NCBI GenBank assembly: GCA_917880885.1
Contig: OU862928.1
Span: 14,775,721 to 14,839,720, forward strand
Direction of reading: 5' to 3'
Length of the DNA stretch: 64,000 nucleotides
From: Limnephilus marmoratus
Taxonomy: Eukaryota; Arthropoda; Insecta; Trichoptera; Limnephilidae
Part shown: piece by piece, positions 11,071 to 22,977 of the stretch
Layout of the letters: each line of letters begins with the position of its first letter
Numbering within the stretch: the first letter of the stretch is position 1
The notes under the pieces: model-generated
The model's database searches: none
What the model was told of the DNA's origin: nothing
Seen by the model: the letters and a program-made list of their open reading frames with translations, nothing else
Made by a program: the position numbers and the translations under genes

Positions 11071-11896
11071 CCTGCATCTTGTTTTCCTCCTTCATACAAT
11101 TCGGGCCTCTTCAAGACTTCCTATAGCCCCTACATTAACCCGCCTCACAATATTGTTCAATCGTGGGCAGTGGCGGACTAAGCCCGTCAGAGGCCCGGGG
11201 CGGTAAAGCTGAATGAGGCCCCCCCCTAGTTGAAAAAGATGATGTAATTTTAAAAGATTTTTATTCAGTTCACACGGGTCTCTGATCCTAAAGGGTCTTC
11301 AAGCGTCTCCGTGTTCCCTCGATCAAATCTTAAACCAGGCACCAGAACACTTTAAAAAAATGACATTTTTTTTAATTTAATTTTCTAAAATATGCATTTG
11401 TTAATAATGCTATCACCTAACGTTTTAAGGAAATTCGTAAAATTGACGTACATACATCATTTTTTATATGTCACCGTTTTAACCAGCTTGTGTGTTGAAT
11501 TATCCTTCAGCAAAACTTGGAAGACGTTTTTCACGAAACTACGTTTTTCAACCTGGTTGACAACATATTAAAAAACTATACATCCGATTGGCATGCACCA
11601 AGTCTTAAACTGTTAAAAAATCTTGTTTCCATGGCACCACATAGGGATTTTTTTATAAAGGGACCCGGTATATTTTTTATGAACGCTGAAAATTTTCATA
11701 AAATACGCTGGTCCGCCAGGACCAGAGGCCACCGCTTCAGCCCTCCCGTTAGTCCGCCACTAAATCTTTTTAATTACTTGCCTATTTTATTACTATCCAC
11801 ATTATCTGTAATGAAAAAATAACCTTTTGCAAAGGGTCTAAGATAGTAAAAAAATGCAACAAGTCTTAAACTGTTCGAAAATCCAGTCACTATAGT

Positions 11897-13262
11897 CAGT
11901 GCCGTATTATCCATAAGACAACTGTAGGCAACTGCCTAGGAGACCCGCATTGGGTAGGGGCCCCGAGGGTAAAGGGGCCCTGAGACGTGCATTGCCTAGG
12001 GGCCTTGACATGTTTAAGCCGGCCCTGGCAGGGCCGTATTGTCCATAAGTTAGCCACGTATCAGCTAGGGGCCCATATGGAAAAGGGGCACCGATACGTG
12101 CATTGCCTAGAGGCCCCGGCATGTTTAAGCCGGTCCTGGCAGGGCCCTAGTGTCCATAAGTCAGTGTAGGCCTTACTGCCTTCGAAAATCTAGTCTCTAT
12201 AGCCAGGGCCGTATTATCCATAAGAAGTGTAGGCATTTGCCTAGAGGCCCCGCATTGGGTAGGGGCCCTGAGGGTAAAAATGGGCCCGAGACGTGCATTG
12301 CCTAGGGGCCCGACAGTTTAAGCCGGCCCTGGCAGGGCCGTATTGTCCATAAGACAGTGTAGGCCAATGCCTAGAGGCCAAGTATCAGCTAGTGGCCCCT
12401 ATGGTAAAGGGGCCCCCAGACTCGCATTGCCTAGAGGCCTTGACATGTTTAAGCTGGCCTTGGTAGGGCCCTATTGTCCACAAGGCAGTGTAGGCCACTG
12501 CCTAGGGGCCCCGCATCGGGTAGGGGTCCGTAAGGTAAAGGGGACCCGAAACGTGCATTGCCTAGGGGCCTCAACATGTTTAATCCAGCCCTGGCAGGGC
12601 CGTATTGTCGATAAGGCAGTGTAGGCCACTGCCTTCGAAAATCCAGTCACTATAGCCAGGGCCGTATTATCCATAAGAAGTGTAGGAAACTGCCTAGGAG
12701 CCCCGAGGGTAAAGGGGCCCCGCATTGGGTAGCGCCCCCTAGGGTAAAGGGACCCCCAGACTCGCATTGCCTAGAGGCCTCGACATGTTTAAGCTGGCCT
12801 TGGTAGGGCCCTATTGTCCACAAGGCAGTGTAGGCCACTGCCTAGGGGCCCCGCATCGGGTAGGGGTCCGTAAGGTAAAGGGGACCCGAAACGTGCATTG
12901 CCTAGGGGCCTCAACATGTTTAATCCAGCCCTGGCAGGGCCGTATTGTCGATAAGGCAGTGTAGGCCACTGCCTTCGAAAATCCAGTCACTATAGCCAGG
13001 GCCGTATTATCCATAAGAAGTGTAGGAAACTGCCTAGGAGCCCCGAGGGTAAAGGGGCCCCGCATTGGGTAGCGCCCCCTAGGGTAAAGGGGCCCCCAGT
13101 CGTGCATTGCCTAGGGGCCCCGACATGTTTAAGTCAGCCTTGACAGGGCCGTATTGTCCACAAGACAGAGCCTAAGGGCCACGTATCAGCTAGGGGCCCC
13201 TATGGTAAAGGGGCCCCGAGACGTTCATTGCCTAGGGCCCCGACATGTTTAATCCGGTCCTG
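11897..13262. repeat. Nested GC-rich array of CAGGGCCG...CGGCCCTG units
   Basis: A run of related units of about 110-150 bp, each opening with a form of CAGGGCCGTATTGTCCATAA and closing with a form of AAGCCGGCCCTG, so each looks like a small hAT-like MITE. The flanks ACTATAGT (11889-11896) and ACTATGAC (13263-13270) agree in the first five of eight bases and may be a decayed target duplication. Between units, pieces of the host arm (TTCGAAAATCCAGTCACTAT) recur, so host and insert were copied together. Confidence 0.8.
12411..13090. repeat. Two tandem copies of a 340-bp segment
   Basis: 12411-12750 and 12751-13090 are nearly identical (a few substitutions, such as T/C near 12431/12771). This is a recent tandem duplication inside the GC-rich array and also explains the paired open frames there. 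Confidence 0.9.
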
Positions 13263-14029
13263 ACTATGACATCATGTAGGGATTATTTGGTTGTATAAAG
13301 GGCCCCCTTCTATTTAATTTTTATTTTTATGAACGATGAAAATTTACCATAAAAAATCGCAAATAAAATTCGCTGGTCCACTACTTCTTCTTTTTTTAGA
13401 TATCGAAATTCGCCTACATGGAGGCACTGGATTTTCGAACAGTTTAAGAATTGATGCATCCAAATTGGGTGTATAGTTTGTTTAATATGTTGCCAACCAG
13501 GTTGAAAAACGTGTTAAAAAGTTTCGAGAAAAACGCATTCAAAGTTTGGCTGAAGGATAATTCAATATGCAAACTGTTTCAAACGCTTTCACATAAAATA
13601 TTCAACTTCCGTCAATTTTTCGAATTTCTTCTAAAAAAAATGGTGAGAGCATTCTTAACAAGTGCTTCTTCCAAAAAATGAAATTAAAAAAATGACAAAA
13701 ACATATTTACAGTCTCCTGGTGCTGTAAAGCCTTGTTTAGGATTTGATAAAGGGAACATGGAGGCGTTTGGGGGCCCCCCAGGACCGGGGGCCCGGGGCG
13801 GACCGCCCCCCCCGCCCCCCCCTTAGTCCGCCACTGATCGTGGGGTGACATAGTTTTTTCTTTCTTTACATTAAACAGACGGCGATCTTGTGATGAGATA
13901 TTACATGTTAAAGTTGTTCATTTAGACGTGATTATGAATTATGTACAGTAGAGTGTTCACAAATTGCCGAGCATGTAAAAGAATTTCCCTTTTTAGTGTT
14001 TCATTCAATTATTCAATTAATGATTACAG

Positions 14030-14241
14030 TGATCCCGATGAAGGTTGTGTTCTGCCCAAATATCCTGAAGGAGGGATATACGTCATACCTAGATTTCCAA
14101 AGCTAGGACCAGGTCAACCTGTACCACAATACAGTTATCTACGGTATTCCTGCAACCTTGGTTACGACTTGTCCACGCCTGTATTCCCCGTGTGTGAAAA
14201 AAGCGCCTGGTCACCAGAACCATCAATGATCACCTGTAACA
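14030..14241 (+). CDS. CCP/sushi exon of a mosaic secreted protein (MSP/HP14-like?)
   Basis: Acceptor TTACAG ends at 14029 and donor GTGAGT starts at 14242. The 212-nt exon codes for one CCP module with four cysteines: GCVLPKYPEGG at the front, LRYSCNLGYDLS in the middle, VCEKSAW and a final ITC. The LP-x-PE-G-Y start and YSC-x-x-GY are sushi hallmarks. The layout resembles the sushi module of insect modular serine proteases (HP14/MSP), which start immune protease cascades in the haemolymph; that link is inference. The exon starts in phase 2 and ends in phase 1, the phase at which the A exons begin. No neighbouring LDL-receptor exon is visible upstream. Confidence 0.75.
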
Positions 14242-14289
14242 GTGAGTAAATTGAGTTATGTTATTATTTAAAAAATATATCCCAGTCAC

Positions 14290-15060
14290 ACTCACTACTA
14301 AGATATGCATAGATCACATCATAGTCAGAACAAAGCGAACCGCTGAATCAATTGTATTTGAATCTTTTGTAACAGACTCAACCATCCTAGAAATACACAA
14401 CTCAAAATCTCCGCCCCTTAAGTCTGGTAAACCTTCTGATAACATTGTAAATATGGATAATCTGATAAAGTCTGTCAGAGAAAAATGGGAATCTACCCTG
14501 CTTTCTGAAATGTTAAAACAGCTCTTAAATGTTTTCTGCATCACTAACTACCCACATTAATCACGCGTCTTTTTCCACCAAAACAGCCTCCAACAACAAA
14601 AAAAGAAGCTTAAACCTTATATTTCAAAAGGCCTTATCTTCTATATACGTAAAAGAGACAGACTCCATAAAGAAGCACTAAATAACCCAGACCCCCAATA
14701 TAAAAAGTATCGTAACCTTTTAAATAACCTGATAATAATAATAATAACAAAAAAATTATTATTAAAAAAAATGATGATTCAAGATATGACAGTAAAGTAA
14801 TCTGGAATGTAGTCAATGACATCTCAGAAAATATAAAAACCTCACTCAATATTCAATCACCAGTTATTAATGGGAAAAATATCAAAGTCCACGAAGACCC
14901 AAAAACCTTAGCCGATCACGCCAACAATTATTTAAGTAACATCGGCACGAACTTAGCCAACAAAATTCTTAAAGCCATAAATAAAACCCAAAACCTTCTA
15001 ACTTCACGGGTACGACAAAGGAACTCTCTTCATCCCTCACTTATCCTAGCCCAACGCCTT
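14290..15060 (+). pseudogene. LINE ORF2 fragment (endonuclease end and linker)
   Basis: CIDHIIVRTKRT is the conserved start of the last endonuclease block of Jockey/CR1-type LINEs. About 300 nt later, YIRKRDRLHKEALNN, KVIWNVVNDISENI and LADHANNYLSNIG match the linker between endonuclease and reverse transcriptase. The parts are in different frames and an A+T run (14730-14770) interrupts them. It lies in the intron after the sushi exon. Confidence 0.75.
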
Positions 15061-16736
15061 CTCTATTTACAAGCCGTGGTGTTAGACTTGGTAACACTGC
15101 ATATTGTTTATGGTGTGAACCAATGTTATATTTGACAGATGAAAGGCTATTATTGTATTTTGTACATTTGTTTGTACTAGGATTTTTGAAAAGGAATCAC
15201 TTTATATCGGGGTGAATGCTAGAAGTGCATATAATGGCAGTTTTGGTAATTTGATTTGGGTACCAGAAAGTACTCTAAAACTTACCTCTTTTGAATGCTC
15301 TAAATACCCGTGGTAGGTGCTCTAGATTGATGAAATTGTGACCTATTTAGAAGTAAAAATATTGATTCAGCGTTTTGTGCACCACAACGACATGGATAAA
15401 CAATCATCATCCCGGAACCAGGGATTCTGGTCGTTCAGATGATAGACTTCGCTTTTCGGCCCATACAAAAAGGACGCCCAGGAAAAAACACTTTTCTACA
15501 TCGAAAATTACACGAAATTAATTATTTTTTTCTATATTGCCTTCTAGAAAGTAAAAGCTATGTCGGTATGTTTTTATATTTTCGATGCGTTTCGTATTAA
15601 CGTAAACATTCACTGTCAAACATACACAATTTATCGGAAAACATTATTTAAGGAAAAAGTGCTGTTTATTCAATTCTTACAAAGAATTACAAAATTATAA
15701 AAACATACCGACGTAGCTTCTTCTTTTGAGAACATATTACCGTTTTCAAATTATAATTTCGTGAAAGTTTCGGTATAGAAAAGTGTTTTCTCCCTAAACC
15801 ATTCTCCGAGCGATTTCTGTAGGTAAATCAGATAGTTTACTGCAGTTGTCTCGTTCGCACGTTTTAGATGTCGAGGCAAGGAGTGCATGGTCGGGGGGAG
15901 GGAGTCATCGTTTTCGATAATAGTGATGTTAAGACTAGTTTATACAACAATAGTGATGGGGTTGATATTTTTTTATTCATGAGTTCAGTTTAGTATCATA
16001 ATTATGTATTTTAGAGATTACGGTCTAACACATTTTTTACAAAACGTAATATAATATTTTTTCATATGACTATTGTATGATATTACGCAAACTTATTGTG
16101 AACACATAATGTTACTTGCAATCCATATAAATAATGCTAAACACAAAGAATAATGTGAAATATTTTTGGACTTTCGTGAAATCCAAACAATCTTCCCGAT
16201 ATACCTAATAACATGTTCCGTGGAAACTTTTAGTGATGGGCAACAAAAATTTGCAATCTTTTTAATGTTTATTTTCAATCTGTTTTTGTTCTTTCTCAAA
16301 CTAAATACATTCTCACCAATAATGTCAATAATAATAATATGAGTTCAATAAATTTAAATTCGATTTAACGTTAATACATCTTTAGTAAGTATTAATATAT
16401 CTGCAAAATGACAACACAAAAAGGTGCTGGTTGTGATAAATTACATTCAACTTTTTTTTGTGAAATTGTGCTGAACAACTTATTATCGCGGTGACATTGC
16501 TATTCACACATTCTCTCAAAGAAAACTAATTTCACACTATTTGGAAAAAAGCTTTTGTAATGTCTGTCTCTAAAAAGGGGGATAAACACAAAATTGAGAA
16601 TCTGTCAAATACGCGTTGTCTGCTTTCAATTTGATTAGATCTTTACTTTCCAGAAACTCTAAAACCGATTAAAAAAGTGTGTAAAATCTGGTTAAACGTG
16701 CACCTTTCGACAACCAGCGTACTTCAGTATGTAAGA
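15061..16736. other. Intronic stretch without gene
   Basis: No supported coding region. It contains the foldback repeat at 15481-15805. The remainder is A+T-rich with no structure I can name. Confidence 0.5.
15481..15805. repeat. Imperfect inverted repeat (foldback element)
   Basis: Left arm about 15481-15590 and right arm about 15695-15805 are complementary with mismatches: AAAACACTTTTCTA against TAGAAAAGTGTTTT at the outer ends, and GTCGGTATGTTTTTATA against TATAAAAACATACCGAC further in. The loop is about 100 nt. No target duplication could be fixed. Confidence 0.7.
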
Positions 16737-16832
16737 GCCAGGGCCGGATTAACCATGTCGGGGCCCCTAGGCAATTCACGTCTCGGGGCCCCTTTACCAA
16801 TGGCGGACTAGGGGGGGGGGGGGGTAAGGTTT
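16737..16832. repeat. Solitary fragment of the two GC-rich hAT-like families
   Basis: Begins CCAGGGCCGGATTAACCATG, like the nested units at 11897-13262, and ends with GGCGGACTAGGGGGG, like the outer element at 11168. The two families touch here too, so they were copied together or target each other. Confidence 0.65.
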
Positions 16833-17035
16833 TAAAACTTTTAAGGAGCAAAACTAACAAAGATACAGTGTTTCAAGCAACTGGCCCCATGCTCGATTCA
16901 ACTACATTTCGAGTATAAAATTTTTTAAATCGGTTTCTCGCAAACAACATTTCTGTGAACATCAAAACTCAAAATCTTGACTTAACATGACCGATGCTTT
17001 TTAATTTTGTACACTATTTCTACACATAAATCAAC

Positions 17036-17172
17036 AGGTAGTCAGAGGGAGTTTTTTTACCATTTTAATAACAAATTCACCGACTTTTTTTTTTACTAAA
17101 ATCGCGTTTTTCACTTCAAAATGCTGCCAAAAATAAAAAAAAAATCGAAAAAGAACCCCCTCTGACTACCTA
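17036..17172. repeat. Short inverted-repeat element
   Basis: AGGTAGTCAGAGGG at the left and CCCTCTGACTACCT at the right enclose about 110 nt of A- and T-rich sequence. MITE-like size; no clear target duplication. Confidence 0.6.
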
Positions 17173-17349
17173 GGAAAACATAATATAAGTGGGCATACAT
17201 TAATTACGTGAGCAGTTTTTTTCCAATATTCGTAAATTATTTATATTGCAGACTATAAAATATGTATTTAAAAACCAAAATTGTTTCGAAAAAAATGAAA
17301 ACAGAATTTACGAAAGTACTAATAATATTTTTTTACCCCACAAACCAAT

Positions 17350-17905
17350 ACCAAGTTAATGGAAGCACATAGCAGTTTTATTGATCCTCGAACATTTAAT
17401 CTGCTACCAAAACACATTCAAATATCACTTTACATTAAAAAAATTAAATTGTGGCTGAATGATGCAGATGTTGAGACACTTTTAATAAGAATTCTTTGTA
17501 AATCATAATGTTTCACTTTTCAATACAAATCTACGGTATCTTCAAGACTAACTTTATTTACTTTTTTAAAACTATAACAATCAACAACAAAAAAAAGTTT
17601 CTATGTTTTTACTACATTTTTTCACAAATACCTTAATTTCTAAACATTGACTTTAAAATTAACATTTTTTTCTTGTACTTATTGATTTAATATAGCATTT
17701 TTGTTTGTATTACCCACACACGGGCAGTGCCTTAGTGGGTTCCCAATGTTCCCATTACCTACTTTTGTCTATTATATATTTACTTATTGCTAAATATCAC
17801 TTGTACCTTATGTTTATATCTTACTGTATTTAGAAAATATGTAAAATTACTTTTGAAATGTAAATATGTAGATATAATGGAAAAAAATAAAGAAAAAAAA
17901 ATTAT
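17350..17905 (+). mobile_element. LINE 3' end with poly-A tail
   Basis: The frame around 17390-17480 reads FNLLPKHIQ and KKIKLWLND, the typical C-terminal end of Jockey/CR1-type ORF2 proteins. A 3' untranslated part of about 350 nt and an A-rich tail at 17880-17901 follow. The rest of the element is missing, as expected from incomplete reverse transcription. Confidence 0.65.
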
Positions 17906-19618
17906 TGGAGTCGATACCCTCTCAATATATTGATTGAGAAATCACTAAGTCCGGCGAAATCAAAATGCTACGAAGAACAAATAATTATGAGGATTGCTTA
18001 GGTACGTAGGTACCTACATGCACGGCTTCACGCGCTTCCAAGATCCGAATAGGAAAGATGCTAGACCCACAATATATCAGCAGAGCTGTAAATCATAGCT
18101 GTGCGGGTGAGGTGTAGGGGCAGTGGATAAAGGGGGATGGGGGGTTCCGGCCGGCAGTGTGTCACTAAGTGTGTGTTCTCTTGTTTTGAATATCGTAAGT
18201 GTGTGTGAGGTTGTATCGAGCGGGACAGAGAAGATTTAACGAAATACCTAAACGTCCCGCGTTTGTTTCAAAATCTAGCCTCTTCAGCAGCATAGGCATT
18301 TCCAGCAGGCATAAGGGCGCCTTCCACTGCGAGTGGAAAAGAGTAGAGCGGAGCGGAGTGGGAGCTGAGCGAAATAGTTTTGATCTTCCATCAAAAGAAT
18401 CGCTTAGAAGATAGGTGCTTGCCTTCCACTGCCCGTGTGAGAAATGAGCGACGCGAGGTCAAAGAAAAATAGTTTTGCCCTTCCATTGAAAACGAGTCAG
18501 CATCGCTTTGTTTCGAAATGAACAGATTGATTTTTGTGGTGTCAAGTACTGATTTTAGCGAAGATGATTCCGACAGCATGTATGCAATGAAAAAATGTTT
18601 GCAAATGTACATTTATAAAAGGAATCACATTTCAAAAATTTAAAAAAAAAACTTTCTTATTTCCGCCAATATCATTTCAATGATGGTTTTCTAAGCCGAA
18701 TTCATCTTGTCGACATTGCGACAATCTTTGCTAGTCGTATCCTATAAACAAAATTGGCAAACTTCTTCAATAAACACCTCTGTCTCGACAAAAATGCAGT
18801 CGAGGCAACTGATTTTATGACAGTTTTTGAGCGGAGTCCGCTAGAAACTAGTTGGCGATGGTGTGCGCGAGCGGATTCGTTTGGACCTAGTTTAACTAGT
18901 TCGGTCCGTTCCGCTCACCTCGTTCTTGATGGAAGCACTTGTATGCAGTTAAGATGATACGAGAGATTTTTCAATATTTAATGGTTTTTGTGCGTTTTCG
19001 AAATCGCCTACGTCCATAACTGTACGAACAAAAAAAAAGTTAAATCAAAAGAATGATAGTTACATTTACGTTCTATCCCACAAAATATAATTATACATTG
19101 TCAAAAAATATTTTTCTTACTTTACAACTGTTTTAAAAATAGCTGTTTTCAACAAATCTCAATCGACCTGCAAATATTTTTCTTATGTGGTCATATACAA
19201 GAAGGAAAAAAAAAATTTTTAGATAGAAAACATCTCAATCTATGCCTGCTCATTTTTACATTTTTTAATTAAAGAGCCTTTTTACCTAAATTACGATGTG
19301 ATACTTTTAAAAAAACTGCATAAATCAGTCAACTTTAAAATCGTTTTAATGTACCAAAAAACAGGTGAATTGATAAAATAAAAATATCATCCAATTAACA
19401 GTATTTTAAGTAAGTCAATTTAAAAAAAAAATTTATTAAATTTCAATGATTTACTTGGTCTACTTTGATATTCGTAAGTATATATAAAGACCACTTTGAT
19501 CAATCAATTCCATTGCGCGAACAGGCATCGCCGAGAACGGTCGCCCCCGACGCTGTCCCGCGTTATTTAAGTAAAAACAGAATCACCAAAAAGATCAATC
19601 ATTTACTAGACCTGAATA
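17906..19618. other. Stretch without gene; possible MITE inside
   Basis: The part 18310-18950 shows related motifs in opposite orientation: GCCTTCCACTGCGAGTGG and GAGCGGAGCGG at the left, and TTCCGCTCACCTCG followed by GATGGAAGCAC at the right. This may be a non-autonomous DNA element. CTTCCACTGC occurs twice (18310 and 18423). No coding evidence. Confidence 0.4.
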
Positions 19619-20290
19619 AATTTTTTTTTTATTAAGGAGAAAATACAGATACAGATATCAATTGACAAGAATATACAAAACAATTAATAGAGAATTCACC
19701 TGCATCCAAACTATTTCTCACGAATTAACATTAACAGCAGATAAAAACATATACAAATATTTTTACTTATAAATACGGAAAAGACGTATATAACACACAT
19801 AATAATATTATTTTACAAATAGAGAGATGACAAAAAATGCGCAATATCCTTATAAAAGTTTTTAAATTTACAAACCGAAAATATATAGATAAAAAAGAAT
19901 GTCGTACAGAAATTAAAAATAAGAAAGGTAGTTAAAATTATAAACCAAGTAATTTCTAGGTTATTGTGCTTTGTAAGAAAACAGCCTTCAATTTTCTACA
20001 AAAAGTACTGCGTGTATCAAAGAACAAGTCGAAATCCTTGAGGTTTTGATTTTGATTAAACGATTCGCACATTCTTCTGATTGGATCCCTGACACCAGCA
20101 TTTGTACGCGTCCGGCTAATGTGGAATAAGTCGTTAAGCCTTGTTACTCTGGGTGGTATTTTGAAGTTTATTAGCTTCAGTAGATCAGGACAGTCAAAAG
20201 CGTTGTTGCAGATTTTATATAGAGTCATGAGGTCAAGGTATGTTTGCCGGTTAGTTAGAATTAGTTATAATTCGAGAGCATATTTATGTA
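19619..20290 (-). mobile_element. LINE 3' end, minus strand
   Basis: A T-run at 19619-19632 is the poly-A tail of a minus-strand copy. The frame 20228-19956 (90 aa) holds LYKICNNAFDCPDLLKLINF, then PPRVTRL and PIRRMC, the usual last part of a Jockey/CR1-type ORF2 after the reverse transcriptase. The rest of ORF2 is absent. Confidence 0.8.
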
Positions 20291-20318
20291 CCCCCGTTTA
20301 GGTGCGCTCATTCTGTAA

Positions 20319-20815
20319 TTGAGGTATTGCATTTATATTGGATTTACCGTGCCACTAGTGCGAACCACAACAGCACAGCATCACTATACATTCAAGGGTA
20401 TAAAATTATTTAATAAATTACCCCTTGATATACGATCGGAAGAAAGCTACGAAAAATATAAAAAAAAAAAAATTCTAGTACCACCTCATAAATTAAACTT
20501 ATTGTATATTATATTTAGAAATATGTATTGCATATTTAGAAATGCGTTTTTGCCTTATCAATACTTTAAATCATTTATTAACTAACCTATATTTTTATTC
20601 CTTTAACTGTATTTTCTCATAAAATCACTAATATTTTTTTGTTAAATTACTAATATTTTTTGTTTTAATTTAAACAAATGTAATTTTTTTTAGTTGTCCT
20701 CTCCTAAACACAAGCAGCTGCTTTATTAGGAGAGTGATTGAAATATTGATGTTTATATTATATTGTAAAATTGTAACCCTTGTTATATGTTTCAATAAAA
20801 AAAAATATATATATT
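20319..20815 (+). mobile_element. LINE 3' end, plus strand
   Basis: The frame 20319-20585 contains RTTTAQHHYTFKGIKLFNKL followed by PLDIR, the C-terminal signature of Jockey/CR1-type ORF2. A 230-nt 3' untranslated part with a possible hairpin (CTCTCCTAA / TTAGGAGAG, 20699-20735) leads to an A-run at 20798-20806. It is head to head with the LINE end at 19619-20290. Confidence 0.8.
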
Positions 20816-20840
20816 TTTTTTTTATTTTTACTTCATCTAT

Positions 20841-21280
20841 TGTATATTATTACTTTAAAATATCTATACTACATGTATATCTAATTTAGTAACTGCTACG
20901 TTAGTATATTTCTTTATCAATATTTGTTATCATTTATAAGTTTATTTGTTTTATTATTATTACTTTAAAATATCTATACTACATGTATATCTAATTTAGT
21001 AACTGCTACGTTAGTATATTTCTTTATCAATATTTGTTATCATTTATAAGTTTATTTGTTTTATTATTATTACTTTAAAATATCTATACTACATGTATAT
21101 CTAATTTAGTAACTGCTACGTTAGTATATTTCTTTATCAATATTTGTTATCATTTATAAGTTTATTTGTTTTATTATTATTACTTTAAAATATCTATACT
21201 ACATGTATATCTAATTTAGTAACTGCTACGTTAGTATATTTCTTTACTTAATATTTGTTATGATTCATAAGTTTTATTAG
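20841..21280. repeat. Four tandem copies of a 110-bp A+T-rich unit
   Basis: TACTTTAAAATATCTATACT recurs at 20851, 20961, 21071 and 21181, exactly 110 apart. The first three copies are virtually identical; the fourth differs at its end. No coding content. Confidence 0.95.
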
Positions 21281-22441
21281 TTTCTTTAAAAAATATATAT
21301 AAGTATATATTGCTTTTTATCTTTTTTTTTGTGATGACTCCCCAATTTAAACACGAGAAATGTTTTCTATTTTAAATTGGGTAGATTCATTAAAAAGAAA
21401 TTTCTTTATTTGTAATTATTTTTAAGAACCATGTATTTTCCTTATGTAAATCTGTTTTATGTATGTATATTTCAAATAAAGAAAATAAAAAAAATTTGGG
21501 GAATCCCTGACCGACCGAGCCATAGAGATACAAAAATATAAATAACTGACAGTGTTCATGCATAAAATATTTTTGTGGCAATATTCTACTTAGTAAGTTT
21601 TTTTACGGTGAGTGCCGCTCCCGTCGCCCCCCAAGCTACGTCACTATTTGGACTGTTACAGTAAAACAACTCAATATATTTCCTAATTTATTAAACAAGC
21701 TTTATAAAACCATCAAATAATCTTTATTTATTAAGTTACATAGGTAATTGTGTAACTGTGCTGTGCCTGTCTCACTAGGAATTCCTGTGATGAGAGCAGG
21801 CATATTTTAGCATTCATAGTTTAAAAAATTATTAATAATATATACGAGTTCAATATACACATACAAACATTTTCGTAAATATACACATACAGATATAATA
21901 TTCCATAACAAAGATATTGAAATATAAATAGATGTGCTATTTGCAGTTTTTACTAGGTGGGACTGCATGACTGCATTCCGGGTGTCGCCGATATTGTTTA
22001 ACAATTAACGTAAATGAGCGAATAATAAAAGAATAAAATATACGAATGTTAAACTAAACGAAAGAGTTCTTTCCGTATTCAAACTATCTTGTTAATCAAT
22101 ACTAATGCACACCTTCAAAAACTCAACGCAATGAACAAATTCTTTTCGTATGCAAACAACACTGATTTGGTCATAGTCCGCCGAAAGTTGCGCGGACATC
22201 ATAGCATATCTCTTTTGTATTTGAATATCTTTGCTCCATAACATATAAAATCATCCATTTTCTCAAAAAATGTGAGATTCGATGTATCATAAATTAAATT
22301 AATGTACCTCCAAGTAATTTCTTAATAGTACTTAATCTCAGTAAACTAATTGCAGTTAATAATGGATATAAAACCAAATTAATTGCAAATATTCGTGATA
22401 AATAAAAAAAAAATTAATTCCTTAAATCCTATATTTATCTC
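21281..22441. other. Intron sequence and a hAT-like end
   Basis: A possible LINE tail ends with an A-rich run at 21486-21496. The part 21497-21655 ends in CCAAGCTACGTCACTA and is related to 30850-30965; its end complements the CAGTGGCGTAGC terminus at 29520. From 21656 to 22441 nothing is recognised. Confidence 0.5.
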
Positions 22442-22776
22442 ATATACTACACCAAAGAATAAAGAACAATACAAGAAGTGTCTTGTGGGCGTGTTTCGTG
22501 ATCCAATTACAGGCCCAATTTGGGCGTATATTTCCAAAGTAAACTGAGTTTCACCATGACTATAAAATTCAAATGAGATGGCGATGGAATGGAGTTCTAA
22601 ATTGTCTAGAACCAAAAAATTAGTCAGGGGCACATTTGCTTCCATTCAAATATGAATGGAAGGCACTTATAAATTTATATTATTTATTCTAAGCCCTATA
22701 AGAAATCAATGGAAAAAATAATTTGTTGTAAACGAACAGAAACCACAGGTTATATAAATACATTATTTATTTCTAG

Positions 22777-22977
22777 TCCCCTGCGAACTACATACATCAA
22801 ATACTGTGAACTTCATGTGCTACTATGATTCACACATACCTTGCCCAAATAAGATAGTCAGTGGGAAAACCATTTACTTTGCTTGTAAGCAAGGGTACAG
22901 CCGCGTTGAAGGAACCACGGGGAGGATGGCCTGCAGTGACGGCCATTGGGACATACCCACACCCTCGTGCTCTCCAA
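22777..22977 (+). CDS. CCP-like exon A1
   Basis: Acceptor TTTCTAG ends at 22776 and donor GTAAGT starts at 22978; 201 nt, phase 1 at both ends, so it can be added or skipped without frame change. It codes for about 66 residues with six cysteines: PCEL, NFMC, PCPNK, FACKQGY, MACSDGHWD and SCSP. The last four follow the sushi pattern (C...GY...C.DG.W...P.C); the two extra cysteines near the front recall the wonton-type CCP variant of insect modular serine proteases. A secreted, disulfide-stabilised binding module is likely; the ligand is unknown. Confidence 0.82.

Larger units (their letters stand above)
11168..13836. mobile_element. hAT-type non-autonomous element with exact 8-bp target duplication
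   Basis: The termini are perfect inverted repeats: CAGTGGCGGACTAAG at 11168-11182 and its complement at 13822-13836. The 8 bases on both sides are ATCGTGGG (11160-11167 and 13837-13844), the target duplication length of hAT transposons. The outer arms (about 11168-11890 and 13263-13836) are long, degenerate inverted copies of each other, and the left arm also has an internal copy of the right terminus at about 11744-11758. No transposase is coded. The middle is a separate GC-rich array. Confidence 0.93.

Noticed and set aside
12343..13107. Several open frames of 60-98 codons in the GC-rich array on both strands
   Set aside because: They follow the repeat structure, occur in pairs 340 bp apart and show no domain. 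Low stop density is due to G+C content.
13451..13681. Plus-strand frame with FNMLPTRLKNVLKSFEKNAF, resembling a LINE ORF2 tail
   Set aside because: It lies in the right arm of the hAT element and has an inverted counterpart in the left arm, so it is arm sequence; a LINE origin is not supported by any neighbour.
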